Part shown: piece by piece, positions 1-5,635 of the stretch
How positions within the stretch are numbered: the stretch's first letter is position 1
How the letters are laid out: every line of letters starts with the position of its first letter
From: Alphaproteobacteria bacterium
GTDB taxonomy: Bacteria; Pseudomonadota; Alphaproteobacteria; RUG11792
DNA: 9,692 nucleotides
Direction of reading: 5' to 3'
NCBI GenBank assembly: GCA_025998575.1
Contig: BNWD01000026.1
Span: forward strand, 1 to 9,692
Made by a program: the position numbers and the translations under genes
The notes under the pieces: model-generated
Seen by the model: only the letters and a program-made list of their open reading frames with translations
Databases searched by the model: none
Told to the model about the DNA's origin: nothing

Positions 1-352
1 ACCATTTGGCAATCAACCAGGTTTTGGTCCTAATGGACAGCAGCAGGGTCCTAATGGCAATGGTATGAATCAGCATAATGGGTATGGGCAAACTCCAATG
101 AATCAGAATGTTCAAGGGCGTAATCAACCAGGAGCTCAATATCCAGGAAATGGAGCACAGCAACCTATGAATGGGCAACCATTTGGCAATCAACCAGGTT
201 TTGGTCCTAATGGACAGCAGCAGGGTCCTAATGGCAATGGTATGAATCAGCATAATGGGTATGGGCAAACTCCAATGAATCAGAATGTTCAAGGGCGTAA
301 TCAACCAGGAGCTCAATATCCAGGAAATGGAGCACAGCAACCTATGAATGGG
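1..352 (+). repeat. Perfect 177-bp tandem repeat, two copies visible
   Basis: Bases 1-175 are identical to 178-352, a period of 177 bp or 59 codons, so copy-number change keeps the reading frame. Identity ends at 353, where the unit passes into unique sequence. The array may extend past the left edge. A smaller internal repeat (GGTCCTAATGG at 26-36 and 47-57, 21 bp apart) suggests the unit grew from shorter duplications. Perfect identity at synonymous sites points to recent duplication or gene conversion. Confidence 0.97.
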
Positions 353-619
353 TATCAACAGCAAGACGGTTGGAACCAGCAAAATCAACAGTTAATTCCT
401 AGCGGAGAAGAAATTACTGTTGTTGACGAAATTGGAAATCCATATGATGTTGATAAAAAAATATTTCAAAAAGTTGCGAAAAAATCTAAGAAAAAGAAGC
501 AAGCTCAAATGCAGCAACAACTTAATAATGCTACTATGAACAACCAATTGCAACAGCCTAACAATGCTATAGGCCAGAATGAATATCATATGCAAAATGG
601 TCCATTTTGGAATTATTAA
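2..619 (+). CDS. Q/N/G/P-rich tandem-repeat protein, 3' part (5' end outside window)
   Basis: I do not recognise this gene. The frame is open from the left edge, so 205 residues are the C-terminal part of a longer protein. The in-frame ATGs at 65 and 242 lie inside the repeat and have no ribosome binding site, so neither is a likely start. Residues 1-117 are almost two copies of a 59-residue unit made nearly entirely of Gln, Asn, Gly, Pro and Met, which should be disordered and prion-like. From about nucleotide 353 the repeat gives way to a unique tail. The tail has a short ordered-looking acidic segment (EEITVVDEIGNPYDVDKK), a basic patch (KKSKKKKQ), then more Gln/Asn, and it ends in FWNY. 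No membrane segment is visible; a signal peptide would lie upstream. An intrinsic terminator follows about 45 bp after the stop. It could be a surface, adhesive or host-directed protein, but nothing here decides that. Confidence 0.75.
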   Translation, partial: PFGNQPGFGPNGQQQGPNGNGMNQHNGYGQTPMNQNVQGRNQPGAQYPGNGAQQPMNGQPFGNQPGFGPNGQQQGPNGNGMNQHNGYGQTPMNQNVQGRNQPGAQYPGNGAQQPMNGYQQQDGWNQQNQQLIPSGEEITVVDEIGNPYDVDKKIFQKVAKKSKKKKQAQMQQQLNNATMNNQLQQPNNAIGQNEYHMQNGPFWNY

Positions 620-661
620 CATGAGGAATGCCTGCAATTTAGAGACTTTTTACAACATAAT

Positions 662-689
662 GAAAACGGCGCCAAGCCGTTTTCTGTTT
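662..689 (+). terminator. Intrinsic terminator of the repeat-protein gene
   Basis: A 9-bp perfect stem (662-670 with 676-684) closes a 5-base loop. The stem has an A-run on its 5' side and a T-run on its 3' side, followed by CTGTTT. It lies about 45 bp after the stop codon at 619. Because of the A/T symmetry it could also act on the minus strand. Confidence 0.85.
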
Positions 690-1461
690 GAATTCGCTTA
701 TTCTTCGAACAGTGAAGATATTTATGCTAGTTCTTGTGTAAATTCTGTTATAAAATAGTATTTGAGAAATCTTGCTCAATAAATGACTTGCTGATTAATT
801 GCAAACTAATGTCGCTATTGTGGAGTGCGCGTCATATTGAGGAAATTGATTGTTGTAAAATTTATAAAAAAGTGAAACAAACACTTCTTGGAGAGAAAAT
901 TATCATTTGAAAAAGACGACATTGAATAATAATGTTGAAATTGCAGTTGAATATTGATACTCAGATCTGTTATAGTAAAATATTGCAAGTTATATCTTTG
1001 CACAAATATAAGCAATGAATTCAGATATCTAAGCTGATAATACAACTGAATTCGATTACTTTACATCAGGCAGGGATGTTGTATCTCAGTTCAAAATAAT
1101 GTTGTTAATCAACGCAAAGATATGAAAATGATAAATTTGGAAATAAGAGTAAAAAGTCAATGAAAATTGCTTAACCACTTGAAAGATCCTGCATATTGTT
1201 TGATATAATCATAATGAAGCGAACTAGTGCTAAAGCGAGTTTTCCTGTGCAAAAGTCTGCATCTAAATAAAAGTTATCATTTAAAAACAACAGTATTAAA
1301 GAATGGAGTTCAATATTGCGCAAATATAGAGTGTTTCTGCTATCTATAAATAATCTATTACTAATGATTCCTGGCGGAAAAGCACTGTTAATTTTGTCAA
1401 TGCTCTGCGTACACCAATCATCGAGCTCTTTTCTGATAAGTGTCCAAGTCAGTGCTTCTTT
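690..1461. other. Gene-poor stretch between the repeat-protein terminator and pgsA
   Basis: No gene with start signals is visible in about 770 bp. A 33-codon frame (809-910, +) lacks a ribosome binding site and looks like chance or relic. On the minus strand the frame that follows the pgsA stop stays open for 96 codons (1461 down to 1171). It has no ATG until close to its end, so it is treated as a finding rather than a gene. No terminator is evident downstream of pgsA. Confidence 0.5.
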
Positions 1462-2019
1462 TTATGGAATGATATTCTTGCAATGTTGTTTGCAATAGAT
1501 AATTCCTGAGATGACAGCGACAACTGCTGAGAGCCAGAACAGAGCTTCTCCGCATATGGCTAAAACATTGTAATCTAAAGCTTTTGATGTCATGACGAAA
1601 GATATAGCCAGCATTTGCAATGCCGTTTTCCACTTGGATAGCATTGATGTTTTGAAGTTGTTGCACTTGAATTCTGCGGCGTCTCGAACTCCTGAGATGA
1701 TTACCTCGCGGCACAAAATAATAGCTCCTGGGATGACTGATGTTCGTGAAAGGAAATCGAAGCCGATTAGAAACAAGATAGTCACGGAGATTAGGACTTT
1801 ATCTGCCAATGGATCCAAGAATTGCCCAAGCTTTGTTGTCTGCTTATAGATTCTGGCATAATATCCGTCGAGAAAATCTGTTATGCAGCACAAGATGAAT
1901 ATTACTAATGACAAGCAGGTGCCGAATTTGGAATTCACGAAAAATCCTATCGCGAAGAATGGCAAAGCTAGTATTCTTGATATAGTCAAAATATTTGGCG
2001 TGTTCATAATCATTTTCAT
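1462..2019 (-). CDS. pgsA: CDP-diacylglycerol--glycerol-3-phosphate 3-phosphatidyltransferase (PGP synthase)
   Basis: PgsA transfers a phosphatidyl group from CDP-diacylglycerol to glycerol-3-phosphate. The product, phosphatidylglycerophosphate, is the committed precursor of phosphatidylglycerol and cardiolipin; the enzyme sits in the inner membrane. The CDP-alcohol phosphotransferase signature is complete: D48-x2-D51-G52-x2-A55-R56-x8-G65-x3-D69-x3-D73, with all metal and substrate residues present. The 185 residues are close to the usual length and contain about five or six hydrophobic segments. I chose the ATG at 2019 because the protein then begins MKMIMNTPNILTISRI, matching the short N-terminus typical of alphaproteobacterial PgsA. 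An in-frame GTG at 2049 would add ten residues unlike the family. Neither start has a clear Shine-Dalgarno sequence. The gene stands alone, with no partner on its strand, and I could not place a convincing promoter. Confidence 0.93.
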   Translation of the reverse strand: MKMIMNTPNILTISRILALPFFAIGFFVNSKFGTCLSLVIFILCCITDFLDGYYARIYKQTTKLGQFLDPLADKVLISVTILFLIGFDFLSRTSVIPGAIILCREVIISGVRDAAEFKCNNFKTSMLSKWKTALQMLAISFVMTSKALDYNVLAICGEALFWLSAVVAVISGIIYCKQHCKNIIP

Positions 2020-2187
2020 AGCTATTCGCCGGAAAAACCAGAAAGCCACTCTAGAATACTGTTTATTGCAGACTTTTGCTAGAGTTTTGCTTCTGCGTTA
2101 GTGTTTTTGACAAAGATATACAAAAACTCCTGGCCTGGATTGTTAACTAGCTATAGACAAAGTTTTAACTCAAGAAGAAATTTCTAT

Positions 2188-2227
2188 GTATGCACATCTC
2201 TTGTAATTGATTTTGTGCATACTTTTT
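2188..2227 (+). terminator. Orphan terminator-like hairpin upstream of pgsA
   Basis: A 9-bp perfect stem (2188-2196 GTATGCACA with 2214-2222) has a 17-base loop and is followed directly by five T. On the plus strand this has the form of an intrinsic terminator, yet no plus-strand gene lies upstream. On the minus strand it would sit about 170 bp upstream of pgsA, without a U-tract. It could end a small or antisense transcript, or be a leftover of a lost gene. Confidence 0.5.
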
Positions 2228-2337
2228 ATATTAGAATATTTTAATAATTTTCTTCACGACTGCAAGCGACTGTGCTTTTCGCTTAGATCTAAATAAATTT
2301 ATCAAAACCGTAACTTGTTGTCGCTCCCAATTTTTAG

Positions 2338-2366
2338 TTGACATTCAATAAGCGGAGTGATATCAT
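2338..2366 (+). promoter_or_regulatory. Sigma-70-type promoter for the head-tail connector gene
   Basis: A perfect -35 box TTGACA (2338-2343) is followed by a 17-bp spacer and the -10 box TATCAT (2361-2366), one base from consensus. Transcription should begin near 2373, giving a leader of about 57 bases before the ATG at 2430. This is the best promoter match seen in the window. Confidence 0.75.
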
Positions 2367-2376
2367 ATAGATATCA
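2358..2376. promoter_or_regulatory. Operator-like palindrome over the -10 box
   Basis: The sequence TGATATCATATAGATATCA is an inverted repeat with perfect 7-bp arms and a 5-bp centre. Its two GATATC cores are 11 bp apart, about one helical turn. It covers the -10 box and the predicted transcription start. That geometry fits a site for a dimeric repressor, but no regulator gene is in the window and the A+T-rich background makes short palindromes common. Confidence 0.45.
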
Positions 2377-2392
2377 GCATGGTTTTGCTGAT
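2373..2392 (+). promoter_or_regulatory. Stem-loop at the predicted 5' end of the connector mRNA
   Basis: ATCAGCA (2373-2379) pairs perfectly with TGCTGAT (2386-2392) around a 6-base loop. It begins at the predicted transcription start, so it would be a 5'-terminal hairpin of the kind that can protect an mRNA. The ribosome binding site AGGAG lies at 2418-2422, free of the hairpin and 7 bases before the ATG. Confidence 0.45.
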
Positions 2393-2429
2393 GATTTTCA
2401 AAAAATTTAATTAAAAAAGGAGAAATAAG

Positions 2430-2852
2430 ATGAATACGATTATTGAAAAATCGGAATTTAGAGCGTTAGATCTTGCTGTTTTGAAGTGTCATTTGAGACT
2501 AGAGAGTAATTTAGAAGACGAGTATTTGTCTAGAATTATAGATATGGCTACTGAAACTTTCGAAAATGAAACAGGTAAATCTATTCTGAAAAAGAAGTAT
2601 AGATATGTTTGTAATGATTATTCTTCGAAGATATGCCTTCCTATGCAACCTGTTTTGAAGGTTTGTTCTGTAACAAATAATAGAAATACAAAAGCAGAGC
2701 CTTCTGTTGAAGTTGAATATATTGCAGGCATTTGTGATGATCCAGAGAAGGTACCTAAGGATATTCAGCTGGCTATTCTTCAGATGGCAAAGAGTATTTA
2801 TGATGGCAACGATATCGCCATAAATTCTTACAAAACACTATCTATTTCGTGA
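2430..2852 (+). CDS. Phage/GTA gp6-type head-tail connector protein, solitary
   Basis: The 140-residue protein resembles the head-tail connector (head completion) family that forms a ring under the portal of tailed phages, and which is also part of the RcGTA-type gene transfer agent cluster of Alphaproteobacteria. The evidence is the family pattern in order. Residues 13-25 (LDLAVLKCHLRLE) match the LxxhKxHLRh start, and residues 30-50 form the helix ending in FENETGKSIL. LPMQPVLKVCSV is at 70-81, VEYIAG at 95-100, and the C-terminal VPKDIQLAILQMAKSIYDG helix at 108-126. It is shorter than many GTA versions (often 180-200 residues). The start is well supported by AGGAG 7 bases upstream. No terminase, portal, capsid or tail gene is adjacent, which is unusual because connector genes normally lie inside a head-gene cluster. 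It may be a domesticated or residual GTA gene. The frame is intact. Confidence 0.72.
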   Translation: MNTIIEKSEFRALDLAVLKCHLRLESNLEDEYLSRIIDMATETFENETGKSILKKKYRYVCNDYSSKICLPMQPVLKVCSVTNNRNTKAEPSVEVEYIAGICDDPEKVPKDIQLAILQMAKSIYDGNDIAINSYKTLSIS

Positions 2853-2935
2853 AATTATTTGGAAGAAGAAAATTAATAATCCACTATTCACCACTGCCCC
2901 AAGCAAGTGTTGGATTCGTTCAGTTCTAATGAAGT

Positions 2936-2965
2936 CAAACTCAAGCTAAGCAAAGCTTGAGTTTG
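2936..2965 (+). terminator. Strong hairpin after the connector gene
   Basis: A 12-bp perfect stem (2936-2947 with 2954-2965) closes the 6-base loop AAGCAA. The 3' arm ends in GTTTG rather than a long T-run, so it may be a partial terminator or an mRNA 3' end. Two bases separate it from the cloverleaf element, and the pair probably ends the connector transcript. Confidence 0.65.
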
Positions 2966-2967
2966 TC

Positions 2968-3070
2968 AAATTGGCAAGCGGCGGCCTGGTCAGCTTTATA
3001 AGCTGACCGCGGCCTTTGCGAGCCCGCAGCTGGTGCTAAGCACCAGCAAGGCCGCCCCTTGCCAATTTTT
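2968..3070 (+). repeat. GC-rich cloverleaf palindrome ending in a T-run
   Basis: An outer stem of 11 bp (2968-2978 with 3058-3068) continues after one C-C mismatch into a 7-bp stem (2980-2986 with 3050-3056). Three arms sit inside. The first has 9 bp (2988-2996 with 3000-3008, loop TAT). The second is a weaker GCGG/CCGC arm (3009-3027). The third has 8 bp (3029-3036 with 3040-3047, loop TAA). The core is about two thirds G+C in an A+T-rich setting. TTTTT at 3066-3070 follows the structure, so it can also act as an intrinsic terminator. GCGGCC at 3009-3014 could replace 2981-2986 in pairing with 3050-3055, giving an alternative fold. It is not a tRNA: it has no T-loop motif, anticodon arm or 3' acceptor. 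Confidence 0.85.
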
Positions 3071-4002
3071 CACAAGAAATTCACAGGTTTGTTAACACTT
3101 TCTTATTGTAGTATCGCTAACATTAACCTTCTTTTTTATGTCAGGATATTCTTTAGCTATCATATATATTGTCAACAAAAATTTCTATTATGTTTTTTAG
3201 ACTTGTTCTATATGGTTCTATAAACACCTTTCTTCTATATTTAGGAAGCCATACAAAATAGTACATAATCCACGACACCAAGCAACAGCGCTTTTCCCTT
3301 CGCTTTGATAAAATGGTAGCTGGCGCTTGAAAAATTTCTTCAAAAAGACGCTATAAATTTTCTCACTACGCATTCTTATTAAGAAGAAGCTTATTTTTGC
3401 TAGGTAAGTATCTGTTTGTCTTGAAGATTTCTTGTTTATATTGAAACCAGAGCAACACTGCCTTTGAATCTGACTATTCGTTGATAGGTATAATGCATTC
3501 TTACTTCGAACAAGCGTTCTCCACATTTTGGAGCGTTATTTAATTGTAAGAAAAGTTTCCACCAATGTGCATTTCTAAGAATGAGAAGGCATTGTATATT
3601 TATAATAATAACTATCATAAATATTTCGCAATAATGCGCATAAAAACGTATTGCGGTGATGTAAAATACTTATATTGGGTAAATTTTAGTTTCGTAATGA
3701 TCATTACTGATATATAATGTTTTTAACGTAAAATACAATTTAGAATCGTATTGAACACTGAGCTTATAATATTTTATTAATGTAGAGCTAAATCGAACTT
3801 AGATTAATGGCAATATTCTAATAAATCTGAATTTCAATAAACTATCAATATTATCAAATTCCTTAATTCGATTAATATTCAACAGATATTATTATCGATA
3901 AAAAAATCTAGGAATTTGCATTTCGTATACATGTGTATTACATGCAATTAGTTACAAATTCTCAGAATTCTACCGGCAATTTTCCACATAATACATATAT
4001 AT
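3071..4002. other. A+T-rich gene-poor region downstream of rho
   Basis: I see no supported gene in about 930 bp. The longest frame (3218-3526, -, 102 codons) has no ribosome binding site, a composition rich in Cys/Ser/Lys/Arg and no recognisable motif. An open run of this length is expected about once by chance in this much noncoding A+T-rich DNA. From about 3620 to 4000 the sequence becomes extremely A+T-rich. No convincing intrinsic terminator lies past the rho stop. Confidence 0.5.
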
Positions 4003-5271
4003 TCAAGAGTTCATTGAGCTGAAGAAGTCGTCGTTTGATTTTGAATATTTTAGTTTCTCGATCAAGAATTCCATAGCTTCAATTGTGCCCATAGGGCTCA
4101 GAATGCGTCTAAGGATCCACATCTTCGATAGAGTTCCTTTTTCGCTCACCAGAAGTTCTTCTTTGCGGGTTCCAGAACGGTTTATATCGATTGCTGGGAA
4201 AAGACGTTTATCGGAAAGTTTCCGATCGAGTACTAGTTCTGAGTTACCGGTTCCCTTGAATTCCTCGAAAATAACGTCATCCATACGAGAACCTGTCTCG
4301 ACAAGAGCAGTCGCAATAATTGTCAAAGACCCACCATCCTCAATGTTTCGAGCTGCACCAAAAAAGCGCTTCGGACGTTGAAGTGCGTTTGAATCTACCC
4401 CTCCTGTCAACACCTTTCCGGAAGAAGGAACTATCGTGTTGTAAGCGCGAGCCAGCCGTGTTATAGAGTCCAACAAAATGACCACGTCTTTTTTGTGTTC
4501 GACAAGCCGCTTCGCCTTCTCAATGACCATTTCCGTCACCTGAACATGTCTGGAAGCCGGCTCATCGAAAGTAGAGCTAACAACTTCTCCACGAACAGAC
4601 CTTTGCATATCGGTTACCTCCTCAGGCCGCTCGTCAATCAAGAGTACGATCAGATAGACCTCAGGAAAACTCGCAACAATCGATTGAGCAATCGTTTGAA
4701 GCATGACGGTTTTACCAGTTCGAGGAGGAGCGACAATTAGAGCTCGCTGTCCCTTTCCGATTGGAGCGACAAGATCAATGATTCGCTGTGTCATGCCAGA
4801 CATTGAATCTTTGGAATTATTTGGCAGCTCCAAAGTCAGCATTTTATTTGGGTAAAGAGGAGTTAGATTGTCGAAATTCGTTCTGCGTTTGATATTCTCC
4901 ATGTCCTCAAAATTGACTTTGAGTATTTTTGAAACCGAAAAATATCGCTCACCTTCCTTCGGAGATTTGATTTGGCATTCCATTGTGTCTCCGGTTTTCA
5001 GTCCGAGCTTTTTGATAAACGCAGGCGGAACATAAACGTCATCAGGTCCAGGCAAATAATTGGATTCCTGAGAACGCAAAAAGCCAAATCCATCTTGCAA
5101 AACCTCCAAAACGCCAATGCTGAAAATCGGTATATCAGCCTCTGAAACTTTTTTTAGTATGGAAAAAACTAGATCCTGTTTTCTCATAATGTGAGGATTC
5201 TCAACGTTGTGCTCAGTTGCATATTCAAGCAATGTATGCAACGATTTATTCTTTAATTCTTGAAGATTCAT
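4003..5271 (-). CDS. rho: Transcription termination factor Rho
   Basis: Rho is a hexameric RNA-dependent ATPase and translocase that ends transcription of unstructured RNAs. At 422 residues it is full length (E. coli 419). The N-terminal helical domain spans about 1-45. The RNA-binding cold-shock-like domain carries DGFGFLR at 60-66 and [11 protein letters not shown] at 72-82. The ATPase core has Walker A APPRTGKT at 181-188 (K187) and Walker B DVVILLD at 262-268, with DERPEE at 213-218. The secondary RNA-binding Q-loop region lies at 284-295 and the R-loop at 337-345. The arginine finger is within [10 protein letters not shown] (R369). Nothing essential is missing. The start is supported by AAAAGGA just upstream of the ATG, with a short spacer. 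It is transcribed divergently from rpmE-uvrD. No large insertion of the kind seen in some phyla is present. Confidence 0.98.
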   Translation of the reverse strand: MNLQELKNKSLHTLLEYATEHNVENPHIMRKQDLVFSILKKVSEADIPIFSIGVLEVLQDGFGFLRSQESNYLPGPDDVYVPPAFIKKLGLKTGDTMECQIKSPKEGERYFSVSKILKVNFEDMENIKRRTNFDNLTPLYPNKMLTLELPNNSKDSMSGMTQRIIDLVAPIGKGQRALIVAPPRTGKTVMLQTIAQSIVASFPEVYLIVLLIDERPEEVTDMQRSVRGEVVSSTFDEPASRHVQVTEMVIEKAKRLVEHKKDVVILLDSITRLARAYNTIVPSSGKVLTGGVDSNALQRPKRFFGAARNIEDGGSLTIIATALVETGSRMDDVIFEEFKGTGNSELVLDRKLSDKRLFPAIDINRSGTRKEELLVSEKGTLSKMWILRRILSPMGTIEAMEFLIEKLKYSKSNDDFFSSMNS

Positions 5272-5310
5272 TGTTCCTTTTCTCTTTAAAAATGATTTTA
5301 GACTACTCGA

Positions 5311-5338
5311 AAAATACTGTTGCGATGAAAGAAATCAA
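5311..5338 (-). promoter_or_regulatory. Candidate rho promoter
   Basis: On the minus strand TTGATT (5338 to 5333) is followed, after 16 bp, by TATTTT (5316 to 5311), four of six matches in each box. A start near 5304 would give rho a leader of about 33 bases. The -35 box is one half of the palindrome AATCAATTGATT shared with the opposing promoter. Confidence 0.4.
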
Positions 5339-5367
5339 TTGATTCTCACAACAGATCATGATATACA
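5339..5367 (+). promoter_or_regulatory. Candidate rpmE-uvrD promoter
   Basis: TTGATT (5339-5344) lies 17 bp from TATACA (5362-5367), four of six matches in each box. It would start transcription near 5374. The -10 box falls in the 15-bp inverted repeat ATATACATAGTATAT (5361-5375). The -35 box is the other half of AATCAATTGATT (5333-5344), back to back with the candidate rho promoter. Confidence 0.45.
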
Positions 5368-5404
5368 TAGTATATGTGGTTTCGCGGAGAAAGGAAACAT
5401 TTTT

Positions 5405-5419
5405 TTGGTGGTTTTATGA
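5405..5419 (+). promoter_or_regulatory. Possible mini-ORF coupled to the rpmE start
   Basis: The frame TTG-GTG-GTT-TTA-TGA (5405-5419) has AAGGAAA about 7 bases upstream, a good distance for a TTG or GTG start. Its TGA overlaps the rpmE ATG as ATGA. Ribosomes loaded here could re-start on rpmE, which would explain the misplaced Shine-Dalgarno sequence. This is inference from spacing only. Confidence 0.25.
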
Positions 5420-5634
5420 AAAAAGATATTCATCCAGATTTTCACACAATATATGTCGTCATGACAAACGGTGAAAAATTCGCTACAAGATCAACATATG
5501 GCAAGGAAGGTGACGTTATTAATCTCGATGTCGATCCTTTGACTCATCCTGCATGGACTGGTTCTGGCCAAAAATTAATCGATTCTGCAGGACAAATCGG
5601 CAAATTTGGCAAACGCTATCCTGGGCTAAAATAG
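5416..5634 (+). CDS. rpmE: 50S ribosomal protein L31, cysteine-free type
   Basis: L31 binds the large ribosomal subunit near the central protuberance and takes part in a bridge to the 30S head. The 72 residues begin [16 protein letters not shown] and contain GKEGD, HPAWTG and a KFGKRYPGL end, the pattern of alphaproteobacterial L31. The four zinc-binding cysteines of the zinc-type protein are absent, as is usual in this class, so this is not a defect. I chose the ATG at 5416 because L31 starts at this MKxxIHP motif; an in-frame ATG at 5374 would add 14 unfamiliar residues. The start has only a weak GGTGG nearby, while a better AAGGAAA (5391-5397) lies about 20 bases upstream, too far to serve it directly. 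The uvrD-type gene starts 1 base after the stop, so the two should be co-transcribed. Confidence 0.95.
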   Translation: MKKDIHPDFHTIYVVMTNGEKFATRSTYGKEGDVINLDVDPLTHPAWTGSGQKLIDSAGQIGKFGKRYPGLK

Positions 5635-5635
5635 T

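Noticed and set aside
1..352. Tandem repeat as a CRISPR array
   Set aside because: The unit is 177 bp, contiguous without spacers, and lies in a coding frame.
815..1045. 76-codon minus-strand frame
   Set aside because: No start signals; composition (Phe, Tyr, Asn, Ile) is what A+T-rich noncoding DNA gives.
2019..2049. GTG at 2049 as the pgsA start
   Set aside because: It adds ten residues not seen in the family and has no Shine-Dalgarno sequence; the ATG at 2019 matches the usual N-terminus.
2968..3068. Cloverleaf as a tRNA or tmRNA
   Set aside because: Arm sizes are wrong, and there is no T-loop consensus, anticodon arm or acceptor end.
3218..3526. 102-codon minus-strand frame, and the overlapping 3436-3618 frame
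   Set aside because: No ribosome binding site, no motif and no family resemblance; the length is within chance for this amount of A+T-rich noncoding DNA.
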